DNA of 64,000 bases from Piliocolobus tephrosceles (lineage: Eukaryota; Chordata; Mammalia; Primates; Cercopithecidae), in NCBI RefSeq assembly GCF_002776525.5, contig NC_045443.1:56148806-56212805 (forward strand), read 5' to 3'. Positions 10,884-20,005 of this stretch are shown in pieces (positions within the stretch are counted from its first letter, which is position 1; each line of letters starts with the position of its first letter). A model generated the notes under the pieces. The model saw only the letters and a program-made list of their open reading frames with translations, ran no database searches and was not told the DNA's origin. Position numbers and translations under genes: made by a program.

Positions 10884-10945
10884 AGTGTATATATATATAT
10901 ATATTTTTTTTTTTTTTGAGATGGAGTCTGGCTCTGTCACCCGGA
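10884..10945 (-). mobile_element. (TA)n followed by an Alu 3' stub
   Basis: TATATATATATATATATT then T14, GAGATGGAGTCTGGCTCTGT and CACCCGG, after which Alu identity ends. Only about 40 bp of the Alu 3' end remains, so this is either an extreme 5' truncation or a deletion product. The TA run may be a mutated A-tail target. Confidence 0.7.
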
Positions 10946-10959
10946 AAAGAAGTAAACAA

Positions 10960-12130
10960 AGGGGGTACTTGCCTTACAGTATTCCAAAACATATGAAGAG
11001 TTACTAGTTATTACAACAGTTTGGGGCTAGACAAATAGGATCGGTGGGATACAATAGAATTCCAGAAATGGACGATGTGTAAATCAAAATTTGGTATATG
11101 ATAAATGTAGGGTTTCAAATTCATAGGAAAAATTATGGAACAACTCTTTATTTTGAAAACAAGATTCTTTCTACTTCCCACCATTAAAGAATACAAGTCA
11201 AGTGTATTAAAAACTGCCGGAAGAAAATGTAGAATAGAATCTTTAATGCCTTAAGGTAAGGAAGGCTTTTATTAAAACATCAATTTAAATGCCATGCCAA
11301 AATAGGCCATAAGCAAAATTTTATAAACAAGTGGAAGACTGGAAAAGTACATGTACCACATGTAACAAAAGATTGGTATCCATATTGGGTATGTTAGAAA
11401 CCCCTAAAATTCAGCAAGAAAATGACTAATCAATAGAACAGCAGGAAGGTATATAAATAGTCAATGTATAGAAAAGAAAGTACAGATAAATAAAAATGTA
11501 TATTAAAATGTTGTAGTTCATTAATAATAAAACACAATAAAAATTAGGTGCTATTTTTAAACCATCAGATCGGCAAGCTTAAATATTTGCTAATAGCATA
11601 TTTTGACCAGGCTTTGGGGAAATAGGCACTCACACAGACCTGAGAGAGCAATGTGACCTCATCTATTAACATTTAAAATGCACATAACCTTTGAGCCATC
11701 GGTTTGGCTTCACAGTAGACATCAGAGAAATTTGCTCAAAGAAGCATTTGCAGAGATAGTCACTGAATGGTTGTGTGAAAGAAGAGAAATTCATTTTGTT
11801 TCATCAGTAGGGGATTTTATAAATGTAAAGGAACTGTGGAATCCTGTTTAGCTGTTTCAAAGAATGTAGTTGCTGTATGTGTAAGACATACAAATGCAGT
11901 TATGATATATCACCGAGTGAGAAGAGTACATTTAAGTAAGAATAAATAATATGATATAATATTTGCTTAAACTAAATATATATTTTCTGTGGTTTTATAT
12001 TTATATGCAAATGTTTAAGGAAAAGTTTGGAAGGATTTACACCAAACTGGTAATGGTGGCTCTCCTTGGGGATGTGTCTTGGATCAGAAGTTAGGTGGTA
12101 AAGGGGGAGTTCAGCTTCATCAAAATCAGT
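10960..12130 (+). mobile_element. Ancient L1M, ORF2 3' half and 3' UTR
   Basis: In order on the plus strand: 'ggctagacaaataggatc' and 'aatagaattccagaaatgg' (ORF2), AACCATCAGATCGGCAAGC, GCTTTGGGGAAATAGGCAC, TTAACATTTAAAATGCACAT, TCAGTAGGGGATTTTATAAA, then 3' UTR-like GTTTGGAAGGATTTACACC. These match L1MC/L1ME-type consensus. Every frame is interrupted, so no product is possible. Similar but weaker L1 wording may extend upstream to about 10560. Confidence 0.7.
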
Positions 12131-12227
12131 CCTCTCTTCCTTTTTCCTCTTCTTCTCTCCCCTCCCCTCCCCTCCCCTCCCCTCCCTTCTCCCCTCCCCT
12201 CTCGTCTCCTGTCCCCTTTCCTTCTTC
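12131..12227. repeat. (CCCCT)n pyrimidine tract
   Basis: A run of CCCCT units (12158-12200) in a longer C/T-only stretch. The minus strand reads as repeated GGGGA, with more than four runs of three or more G, so it meets the sequence rule for a G-quadruplex. The homopyrimidine mirror-like nature also suits triplex DNA. Confidence 0.9.
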
Positions 12228-12262
12228 ATTTCCATGTATTACTTAGTTAAAAATTATATTAG

Positions 12263-12577
12263 GCCTGATGTGGTGGCTCACGCCTGTAATCCCAGCACTT
12301 TGGGAGGCCCAGGTGGGCAGATTACTTAAGCCAGGAGTTCAAGACCCCTTGGCCAGCATGGCGAAAACCCATCTCTACTGACAACAGCAGCAACAACAAC
12401 AACAACAAAAAAAGCTGGGCATGGTGATGGTGGTGGGTGCCTGTAATCCTGAGGCATGAGAATCATTTCAACCTGGGAGACAGAGGCTGCAGTGAGCAGA
12501 ATCTCACCACTGCATTCCAGCCTAGGTGAAAGAGGGAGACTATGTCTCAGAAACAAACAAACAAACAAACAAAAAAC
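12263..12577 (+). mobile_element. Alu SINE, sense
   Basis: GGCCTGATGTGGTGGCTCAC through both arms, with a CAACAACAACAACAACAAA middle linker and a (CAAA)n tail. Part of the right arm is shortened (CTGTAATCCTGAGGCATGAG joins two parts that are normally some 20 bp apart). Full-length apart from that deletion. Confidence 0.95.
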
Positions 12578-12599
12578 ATTAAAATTTAATTCTTATCTA

Positions 12600-12757
12600 T
12601 TTTGTTCTAACAAATTCTTTTTGGAGTAATAAATGTTATGGAAATAATCAGAAGTATATGCATTTCTATGTAAGAAAGTTTGTCACAACACTATTGATTA
12701 AAACACAAAGTCAGAAACAATCTAAATGTTTAACAGTATGGATACCACCTGGTATGA
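12600..12757 (+). repeat. L1M ORF2 fragment, sense
   Basis: CACAACACTATTGATTAAAA, GTCAGAAACAATCTAAATG and TTTAACAGTATGGATACC follow the L1 ORF2 'acactatttataatagc...gaaacaacctaaatgtcc' stretch. Probably part of the L1M debris that starts near 10960. Confidence 0.55.
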
Positions 12758-12793
12758 TGCATCTTCATATTCTCTTCTCAGATATCAAATAGA

Positions 12794-13115
12794 GGCCAGG
12801 CACAGTGGTTCACATGCCTGTAATCCTTGTAAGCACTTTGGGAGGCTGAAGCGGGTGGATCACTTGAGATCAGGAGGTTGAGACCAGCTCTACAACAGGT
12901 CGAGACCTGTCTCTACTAAAAATACAAAAATAAGCTGGATATGGTGGCTCACATCTGTAATTCCAACTACTTGAGAGGCTGAGGCACGAGAATCCCCTGA
13001 ACCCGAGAGGCGGAGGTTGCCGTGATCCAAGATTGCCACATTGCACTCCAGCCTGGGCAATAGAGTGAGACTCTGTCTTTCCGTCCCCCCGCCCTCCCCC
13101 CCCCCAAAAAAAGAA
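12794..13115 (+). mobile_element. Alu SINE, sense, with C-rich tail
   Basis: GGCCAGGCACAGTGGTTCAC through the right arm to CTCCAGCCTGGGCAATAGAG. The tail is unusual: after CTGTCTTTCCGT it runs into a C-rich stretch (13084-13105) before the A-run. The left arm has a small internal duplication around GTAATCCTTGTAAGCAC. Confidence 0.93.
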
Positions 13116-13985
13116 ATAGTTTCCTATTCAAATGGAGCTCTGTTTTTTTCCCTTTCAAGGAAACACTTTACCCTCTGATTAAGGAGTCCAAGTTAAGAAA
13201 CTACTAAATGACAATGGGAAGTGTGCTTTGATTTCCATAGAGTATTTGTATTTTAACAGGTATTTGGAGTGAAGTTCTCTCCAAAGAAGGAATATCTGAT
13301 GGTCAGGATTTTAGAAATGGAAAATGTATTAAGGCAAGCCAGACTTTAGGAAATTCTTCACATACTACTTTGTAATCAGTGTTCTACTTTTCAGATATGG
13401 CTGAAGATCTCAATTCCTAATAAATTCTATTGTCAAGGACTAAGAATCTATGCCATAAGGGACTAGCTGAGGGCACGGGGTACGTCTAGTCTAGAAATGA
13501 GACATTTGGAGTAGACTCAGTAGCTGTCTTTAAATGTTGTAGGGTTGACATGTAGAAGGTGGATGTATCCTGTGTTGCTTCATTTAGTCAATACTGGGGG
13601 ATCAATGAGTAAAAATTAGAGGAGGCATTTTATAACTTTTATAGGCGAGATTTCCCTAATAGTGCTGATAATACAATGGATTCCCTGGAAAAGCAGTGTT
13701 ACTCCTATTTTTTGAAGTACTAGTAGATTTTGGATGAAGATTCACCAGGGATGAAGTAGACTGGATTCCTGAATTGTGTGAGTAGTGGGAGTGGACATCT
13801 CTATCGTTGTTTTCGAATATTTGCATTATGAAAACATGCAGTGAGCACTTACTATGTGCTTAGCACTGTGCTCAGTACTAAGAAGATACACACATAAAGC
13901 AAAACAAAGGGTGAGTAGGAGACACCTCTTGTTGGAAGTATCCATTAACGAAAACAAGAACTGGATGGAGAGATGGAGACTGGGC
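13116..13985. other. Unassigned DNA with a weak L2/MIR trace
   Basis: 13838-13905 (GAGCACTTACTATGTGCTTA, GCACTGTGCTCAGTACT) is the familiar antisense L2/MIR 3' motif. The rest has no gene or repeat I recognise. Confidence 0.4.
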
Positions 13986-14199
13986 TTTTTTTTTTTTTTT
14001 TTTTTGAGACAGTCTCACTCTGTTGCCCAGGCTGCATGATCACGGCTCACTGCAGCATTAAACTCCTGGGCTCAAGCAGTCCTCCCACTGCAGCCTCCAC
14101 AGTAGCGAAGACCACAGGCACACACCACTATGCCTAGCTGAGTTTTGTCATTTATTTTTTACTTTTTGTAAAGGTGGGATCTCCCTATGTTGCCCAGGC
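13986..14199 (-). mobile_element. AluJ-like SINE, antisense, 5'-truncated
   Basis: Poly-T, GAGACAGTCTCACTCTGTTG, GATCACGGCTCACTGCAGCA, and TTGTAAAGGTGGGATCTCCC to TATGTTGCCCAGGCT, where Alu identity stops. The outer 5' part of the element is missing. Base changes suit AluJ. Confidence 0.9.
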
Positions 14200-15054
14200 T
14201 TCCTTTCAGGACCTTGGTGGAGAAGCCGCATCACTCGTTGGTCTTGATTTTATCAAGGGAATGGGTTCTGAGTGTAAGACTCAGGGTCCTCAGTGAAGGG
14301 AACTGAGCTACCCACTGACCTTGATTTCATTGAGGTAGTGTGCTTTGACCATAAGGCTCTTTTGAGTTTGCTTCTTGGTCAGGGTTTTGAGCAGGGATTA
14401 TTTCCTGCTCTGTTCTCATTGTGTGTCCCTGATTCTCACGTTTCTGCAGCACTGCCTCCGGCAGTAGGCTATGATGCATTTGTGGTGGTTTATCTTTACA
14501 TGTTTTCCTTACTCTTGCTACTCAGTCCAAGGGGACAAAACTGTCTCTTTTGGCAAAGCTGTGTTTTGTGTTTTCCTTGATATTAGTAGTCACATGTATT
14601 GGCATGTCAACTAGGTGGAAGCCCCAGAGATTTACAAAGTCCTTTCAGGATCTATTTGAACTGGGACTTCTCTATAGCCCTGCCCTGGCAGGAGATACCA
14701 GTAAAGAACCTTATACAGTTTGTCCATTAGGGAATCTTCCTGTGAGACTGTGGTGGCTGCCACTCCCCATGTCCTCACAGGAAGCTTTTAATTTAAGAAA
14801 GACACTAACATGAAAATGAGATATTTTGGGGAAGCTTGGACGTAAGATATTGCCACATGGTTAAGGTCATGCCATGTATTTTCTGTTAAGATTATTGTTA
14901 CATCTCTGAGGGGAATTTATGCTTTCAAACGTGAGTTTTTTGAAATGGAAATGTGGAAAATCCATTTTTTCCCTTCTTTTACCTTATAGTTCTTTGTGGC
15001 CAAATGAGTGCTTTCGGGAGCATTTGGTGTAGCTCATATAAACACACACAAACA
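14200..15054. other. Unassigned block, less AT-rich, with two short open frames
   Basis: The sequence is less AT-rich than its surroundings. Two overlapping plus-strand frames (14293-14580, 95 codons; 14550-14813, 87 codons) run through it. The first translation is rich in hydrophobic residues but shows no domain that I recognise, and I see no convincing splice sites. It could be an old ERV-internal or other repeat I cannot name. I do not call it a gene. Confidence 0.4.
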
Positions 15055-15445
15055 TATAGACATACATACATATTTATATATGTATATAAATTTATGTACA
15101 TAAATATCACTGCATAAAGGCCTGCAAAGTACAATCATTTATATATGTACATAAATGAATTATATACATATGTATATGTCTATATGTCTATGTGTCTACA
15201 ATTTATGTATGTATACATAAATTATACATATATAAATGAATTATACACATATATGTATATAATTGAATTATACATGTATTGAATTCATCTATGTATATAT
15301 TAAATTTATATAGGTAAGATTTAGATATACATATAAGTTATATATACATAACTGATATACTTACATGTATATGTATATAATTCATTTATATACTTATATA
15401 AATTATTATACTTTGTAGACCTTTTTTGGGGTATAAATATTTAGA
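15055..15445. repeat. Palindromic AT-rich repeat (imperfect inverted arms)
   Basis: A block of TATA/ACAT units. The arm at about 15116-15175 (AAGGCCTGCAAAGTACAATC, then ATAAATGAATTATATACATA) is matched in reverse complement at about 15371-15424, about 85% over roughly 55 bases by eye. The non-AT part of the arms (CTGCAAAGTAC / its partner near 15407-15420) shows this is not simple composition. Between the arms are about 200 bp of further partly self-complementary AT-rich sequence. Cruciform-capable. Confidence 0.75.
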
Positions 15446-15540
15446 ACTTTAGTCTTAGGGAATTCAAACAGCTATGGTCTTATGGTCTTAGAAGATTATT
15501 CTCAGGCTTCTTACATGTCCTGGCTTTTTGTTCTGTTCTT

Positions 15541-15843
15541 TTTTTTTTTTTTTTTTTTTTTGAGACGGAGTCTCGCTCTGTCACTGGGGCTGGAGTACAG
15601 TGGCCAGATCTCAGCTCACTGCAAGCTCCGCCTCCCGGGTTTATGCCATTCTCCTGCCTCAGGCTCCCGAGTAGCTGGGACTATAGGCGCCCGCCACCTC
15701 GCCCGGCTAGTTTTTTGTATTTTTTAGTAGAGACAGAGTTTCACCATGTTAGCCAGGATGGTCTCGATCTCCTGACCTCGTGATCCGCCCATCTCGGCCT
15801 CCCAAAGTGCTAGGATTACAGGCTTGCGCCACTGCGCCCGGCC
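15541..15843 (-). mobile_element. AluYR-type SINE, antisense, intact TSD
   Basis: Young Alu: T22 run, GAGACGGAGTCTCGCTCTGT, and the Old World monkey variants CACCTCGCCCGGCTAG and GTGGCCAGATCTCAGC. Most CpG sites are kept. It is flanked by a perfect 12-bp TSD, TGTTCTGTTCTT, at 15529-15540 and 15844-15855. Likely inserted on the cercopithecid lineage. Confidence 0.95.
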
Positions 15844-15855
15844 TGTTCTGTTCTT

Positions 15856-16714
15856 AAGTTAATCAAGTGGTTGCAATTATTCAGAGAGTAGGTGTAGATA
15901 GTTGTTCATTTGGAATAATTGTTGACCAGGAAAGTGGGCACATAGGGATTTCTCCATTGAGAATCTATGTGAACCCTGAAGGCCTTGAGTGTCTGAGCTA
16001 TGTAGGTAAACACTTGGGATGGGTTTGAACTTTGTTTCTATTATGTATTCTGCCCCAGGCTCTCGGTTCTTGTCATAGTTGAAACACCCTGAATTTTCCT
16101 GATAATTGCTTCAATTTCTAACATTTCTGTTAGCAGAGACTTGATTTTTTTTTAAGAAGTGTTAGGTCCTCTCCCGTTTATTTGTGGACCTGATTTAAAA
16201 TGTCAAAAAAGATGCTGTTTAACTTTGGGAGTTGTAAATGTACCCATGAGAGAGATGAGTTACGTTGTGTTCACTGGAATAGTTAGTATATTAGCACACA
16301 AAATAATATCACATGTACATCAGTTATATCTAATTTATATCAGGCTCAAATTATATATTATGTCAGAGATGCTTAATTATGGTGAAATTTCAAATGATTT
16401 AAATTATTAAAAATCGGCCAATGATTGACGACACAAGTGTGAGGGGCCAATTTATGTTCAGTGTAAATTGGAAGGCCTGAGATGGAAATAGTTTCCTTCT
16501 TGTTTCTTTCTTGGAAGTTTTATGATTGATTTGGTAAAAGTTACAGCTTGGGCATGAAGATTTTCTTGTGTTTTGGTTTATCGTAAACATCCATAACTCC
16601 CACATTTTTACATCAGTTGCAGCTTGTTTCTGTTTTATTTGTCATTTTTCCTCCTATAATATCATCTCACTTTGCTTGGGCTTTTATAATATGTAGTACC
16701 TATTACTGGATGCT
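15856..16714. other. Unassigned DNA
   Basis: No gene or confident repeat. An 83-codon frame (16159-16410, plus) ends in AT-rich sequence without splice support. It may belong with the block at 14200-15054, before the AT-rich palindrome and AluYR. Confidence 0.4.
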
Positions 16715-16832
16715 ATGTGGAAAGAACATGGACTTTGGTAATAGGGAGCTAGAACTTCAAAACCTAGCCCTGCTACTCAGTAGTTGACTTATTGTTTGAC
16801 CTTTGACAAGTCTCTTAACCTCGTTTAAAAAT
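16715..16832 (+). repeat. MIR SINE, sense
   Basis: AAAGAACATGGACTTTGG, AAAACCTAGCCCTGCTACTC, TTGTTTGACCTTTGACAAG and TCTCTTAACCTCG are the MIR core in order. The AluY at 16843 was inserted at its 3' side. Confidence 0.75.
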
Positions 16833-16842
16833 AGCATGTGTA

Positions 16843-17165
16843 GGCCGGGCGCGGTGGCTCAGGCCTGTAATTCCAGCACTTTGGGAGGCCCAGGCGGGTG
16901 GATCACCTGGGAGGTCAGGAGATCGAGACCATCTTGGCTAACATGGTGAAATCCTATCTCTACTAAAAATACAAAAAATTAGCCAGAGGTGGTGAGGGGC
17001 ACCTGTAGTCCCAGCTACTCAGGAGACTGAAGCAGGAGAATGGCGTGAACCCGGGAGGCGGAGCTTGCAGTGAGCGGAGATCGCACCACTGCACTCCAGC
17101 CTGGGTGACAGAGCGAGACTCTGTCCCAAAAAAAAATAAAAAAATAAAAAAATAAATAAAAATAA
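16843..17165 (+). mobile_element. AluY SINE, sense, intact TSD
   Basis: GGCCGGGCGCGGTGGCTCAG to a tail of A and AAAAAAT units. It is flanked by the 10-bp TSD AGCATGTGTA at 16833-16842 and 17166-17175. Retained CpGs (e.g. GAACCCGGGAGGCGGAGC) mark it as young AluY. Confidence 0.95.
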
Positions 17166-17324
17166 AGCATGTGTATTGCAAGAAATTTATGATAATTACA
17201 GAAAAGTTTATACATGCACTAGTGCACGCACGTGTGCATGTGTGAATGCCCTTGTGCTTACAGTACAATAGTGCTCTGTAAAAGATACATTTATTCAGTG
17301 TAGTGTATCAAATTTTTTAATGTG

Positions 17325-17460
17325 TTCTTTTGTCTTCACCATTGCACTGTGATCTTCAAATGGGCATTAACCATGTATTATTTATTTTGCATTCTCCCCA
17401 CAGTATTCAAGGTAATTTGTGCAAATTGGATACTCTTTAAATGTTTATTTAATTGAAGTT
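17325..17460 (+). repeat. L2 3' end, sense, diverged
   Basis: GCATTAACCATGTATTATTT, TTGCATTCTCCCCACAGTAT and CTCTTTAAATGTTTATTTAA correspond to the L2 3' motif (normally '...ttgtatccccagcacctag...caataaatatttgttgaa'). Confidence 0.4.
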
Positions 17461-18604
17461 TTGAGTCCTTATTTATAAGAACAGGTTTTTTGTTGTTATT
17501 ATTGTTTGGTTGTTTTTTTTTTTTTTTTTAGACCTGAAGTCTAAGGTTTACATATGCTGATGCATGTGAACCAATTTTCAAAAAGAAAATACTTTGGTGT
17601 AATAATATTTTTTTCCTTTTCTAAAGGAGGAAAAAATCAATTTTTAACCCCAACATCCCCAGCTTCCTTTTGTGTCTTCTGAGCCAGATCATGGACTAGA
17701 AATCAAATGGGTGACAAGAAAATAAAATGTACGGAGCTACCTTGGGGTAAAACTCAGCCATCTTAGTACCAGAATGTTTTCAGTTTTTCAGCCTTGCTTC
17801 ATCTGTAAGTGATTTTATTTCAGAGACCAGGAAGAAAGAAGTTAAAGGTCAAGGGAATCCAGCTCACTGGGGTAGTTTGTACCAATCAGAAGAACACAGA
17901 AAACTGAGGAAAGCTGAAAGTCTTCCTGTCCTAAGTGCATTGTAAGGAAATCAATTTGTCCTACAAAAAAAGGGATTTAGGATGGGAGTGCATGGAAGAT
18001 CCCAAGGAGAAATAAATTCAGTTTGAAGTTTTAACAAGGAAAAAGAAAGCTGAAATGTAAAGGTGACAAATGCCAATAATAATCTGCATCTGCCCCAATG
18101 TGGTGTTTGGAACTTTTCAACCATGATAAAGAATGATCTAAGCTAGGGTGTTTTTACACCATTCTTCTAATGTTCTTTATTTTTTACTGGTGTCAAGACA
18201 TCACTGATGTGAACATTTACCCACCGGGGTAATTTCTGGAAGTCTCAGCGGCTTCATTTGCCTAAGCTGCTGAGATTTTCTGATACCATATCAAGGCTAC
18301 AGCGCTGTGCCACGTTCATGAGACTACCATGACAATGACGGGGAGGGTCTGAGTCCATATGTATGTAAATATAGCAAAATCTCAGCAGTTCAGAGCTTTT
18401 CTAACATATGTATATGTTGACATATAATACAATATATCGTCTATGTTATATATAAATATGAAAGAAAATAGTTTTAAAAAGACTGCTTTTTAATTTTCCA
18501 GGGCAGAAAATTAAATATATAACTCCCAAAATATAACTTCTTCCAAAATATAATTTCTGTAAGAAAGAAATGAACAATAGTAGCCAAGAGTAATATATTT
18601 CACT
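17461..18604. other. Single-copy-looking DNA around a possible structured element
   Basis: No repeat recognised. Around 18215-18400, several CpGs occur close together in otherwise CpG-poor DNA (CCACCGGGG, CAGCGGC, CAGCGCTG, CACGTTC, GACGGGG), next to a 14-bp hairpin. This looks like a conserved non-coding element, but conservation cannot be tested here. Confidence 0.4.
18241..18277. other. 14-bp inverted repeat (hairpin) with a third related copy
   Basis: AGTCTCAGCGGCTT (18241-18254), loop CATTTGCCT, AAGCTGCTGAGATT (18264-18277). All 14 pairs form as RNA, with two G-U wobbles. A third copy, AAAATCTCAGCAG (18376-18388), is the reverse complement of 18268-18280, so two alternative foldings are possible. 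The hairpin is short for a microRNA precursor. No promoter evidence. Confidence 0.6.
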
Positions 18605-19060
18605 CATTTATTATTCATTCAACAACTATTTTTGAGTGCCGGCTATCTGACAGACACTGTACTAAGGAGTAGCATTGAACAAGCAGTGCCTTTATAGATC
18701 AATAGTTTTGTAGAGGAAAGTGGAAAACAATAAGCATGATAAAAATACTTAACAATGTAACAACAGCAATAAGATTACACTGTAATCAGTAATATGACAA
18801 AGGAGTCAGGGTTATGCCCAGCATACATAGGACTATCTAATAGGACAAAGATGGAGGCTTTGACTAGAAAAATAAAGTTGTTTTTTTTTTTTTTTTGGAA
18901 GCTGTCAGACGCAGAACATGATCAAATTTGCATTTTGTAAGATCATCCTGTAGGGAACAAATTGGTTAGGCGTGAAGTCACGTACAGTGAAAATAGAACT
19001 GTCCCCAGGAGTTTGGTAGGGGTGTTATAGAAGTTCAAATACTTCTAAGTAGAGTGAAAG
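18605..19060 (-). repeat. L2 LINE, antisense
   Basis: TCATTCAACAACTATTTTTG, AGTGCCGGCTATCTGACAG and GCATTGAACAAGCAGTGCC are the antisense L2 3' end. Further on, GAACATGATCAAATTTGCAT and GATCATCCTGTAGGG match the more internal antisense L2 ('gacatgatctgatttatg...gatcactctggctg'). A T18 run at about 18881-18897 interrupts it. Confidence 0.6.
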
Positions 19061-19738
19061 CATATCAGGGAACTCTGGCAATACATTTCAGGACGAAATA
19101 TGCACGTGAAAATCCATATTTGGAAGCAAAGGACGCAGGATGGCTTTGTCAAGGCCTAACTTTTAAACCAAGGTCCTGGAGGGACATTACTGGGCAGGTG
19201 GGATGGAGGAGGTTGACCTCACTGGGTGCAAAGTAGTCAGGTGTTCGGAGTGTGCCTCCGAACATTGTGCCCAAATGTTCTCCTCGCTGCCGCCAGTGTG
19301 CCTCTCCTGCACTTGTTCATGTTTTGATTTGTGATCATGTTAGACCGTGTCTCAGCACATATGACTCTCTTCTCTCATAGGAGACTTTGCCTTCTCTTTG
19401 CTGCTTGGCCTCACAACTTCCCATTCTCTGAGCAGATGTACAAGCCATTTGCCAGTCGTAGAAATTTCCCTTTCTAAAATCAATACAACTTTCAAAATGA
19501 AGCTGTAGGTTTATTAAGATAATTGCAAGTGATAACATATCTGAGAGAAAATCTTAATAGAAAGTTATTTAAAATACAGGTCAGAACAAAACAATCTGTT
19601 TATTGAGGTAGACATTAGTCTAGATATTAAATACCATTAACAAAATAGTCTCACCTGTTATTTCCACCTAAACTCTATTTTCAAATATAGGCATACATTT
19701 AAAACTCTTCATTATGTTGTCATTGAACCTGGTTAGAT
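19061..19738. other. Unassigned DNA with a small CpG-containing hairpin
   Basis: At 19243-19263 GTTCGGAG-TGTGC-CTCCGAAC forms a perfect 8-bp stem. 19240-19300 is locally CpG-richer. No gene is evident. Confidence 0.45.
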
Positions 19739-20005
19739 GCTGTTATGGTTAGGCTTTGTGTCCCCACCCGAATTTCATCTTGAATTGTAATCCCTAGGTA
19801 TTGAGGGAGAGACCAGGTGGAAGGTGATTGATAGTGGGGGTGGTTTCCCCTATGCTGTTCTTGTGATAGAGAGTAAGTTCTCATGAGATCTGATGGTTTT
19901 ATAAATGGTAGTTTTTACTGTGCTGACACATGCTCTCCCTTGCTTGCTGCCATGTAAGACGCGCCTCTTCCCTTTCTGCCTCTTCTTCATGCATGACCAG
20001 ACAGC
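19739..20005 (+). mobile_element. MST-type MaLR LTR, sense
   Basis: TGTTATGGTTAGGCTTTGTG, CCCCACCCGAATTTCATC, TTGAATTGTAATCCCTAGG, TGAGATCTGATGGTTTTATA and GCTTGCTGCCATGTAAGACG match in order the MSTA/MSTB LTR. The 3' end is degraded after about 20005. Solo LTR of a non-infectious MaLR retroposon. Confidence 0.85.

Noticed and set aside
14293..14813. Two overlapping frames of 95 and 87 codons
   Set aside because: No recognisable domain, overlapping out of frame, no convincing splice sites. Kept only as an unassigned block.
18241..18277. microRNA precursor
   Set aside because: The stem is only 14 bp, too short for a typical precursor of about 22 bp or more per arm. Listed as a hairpin only.
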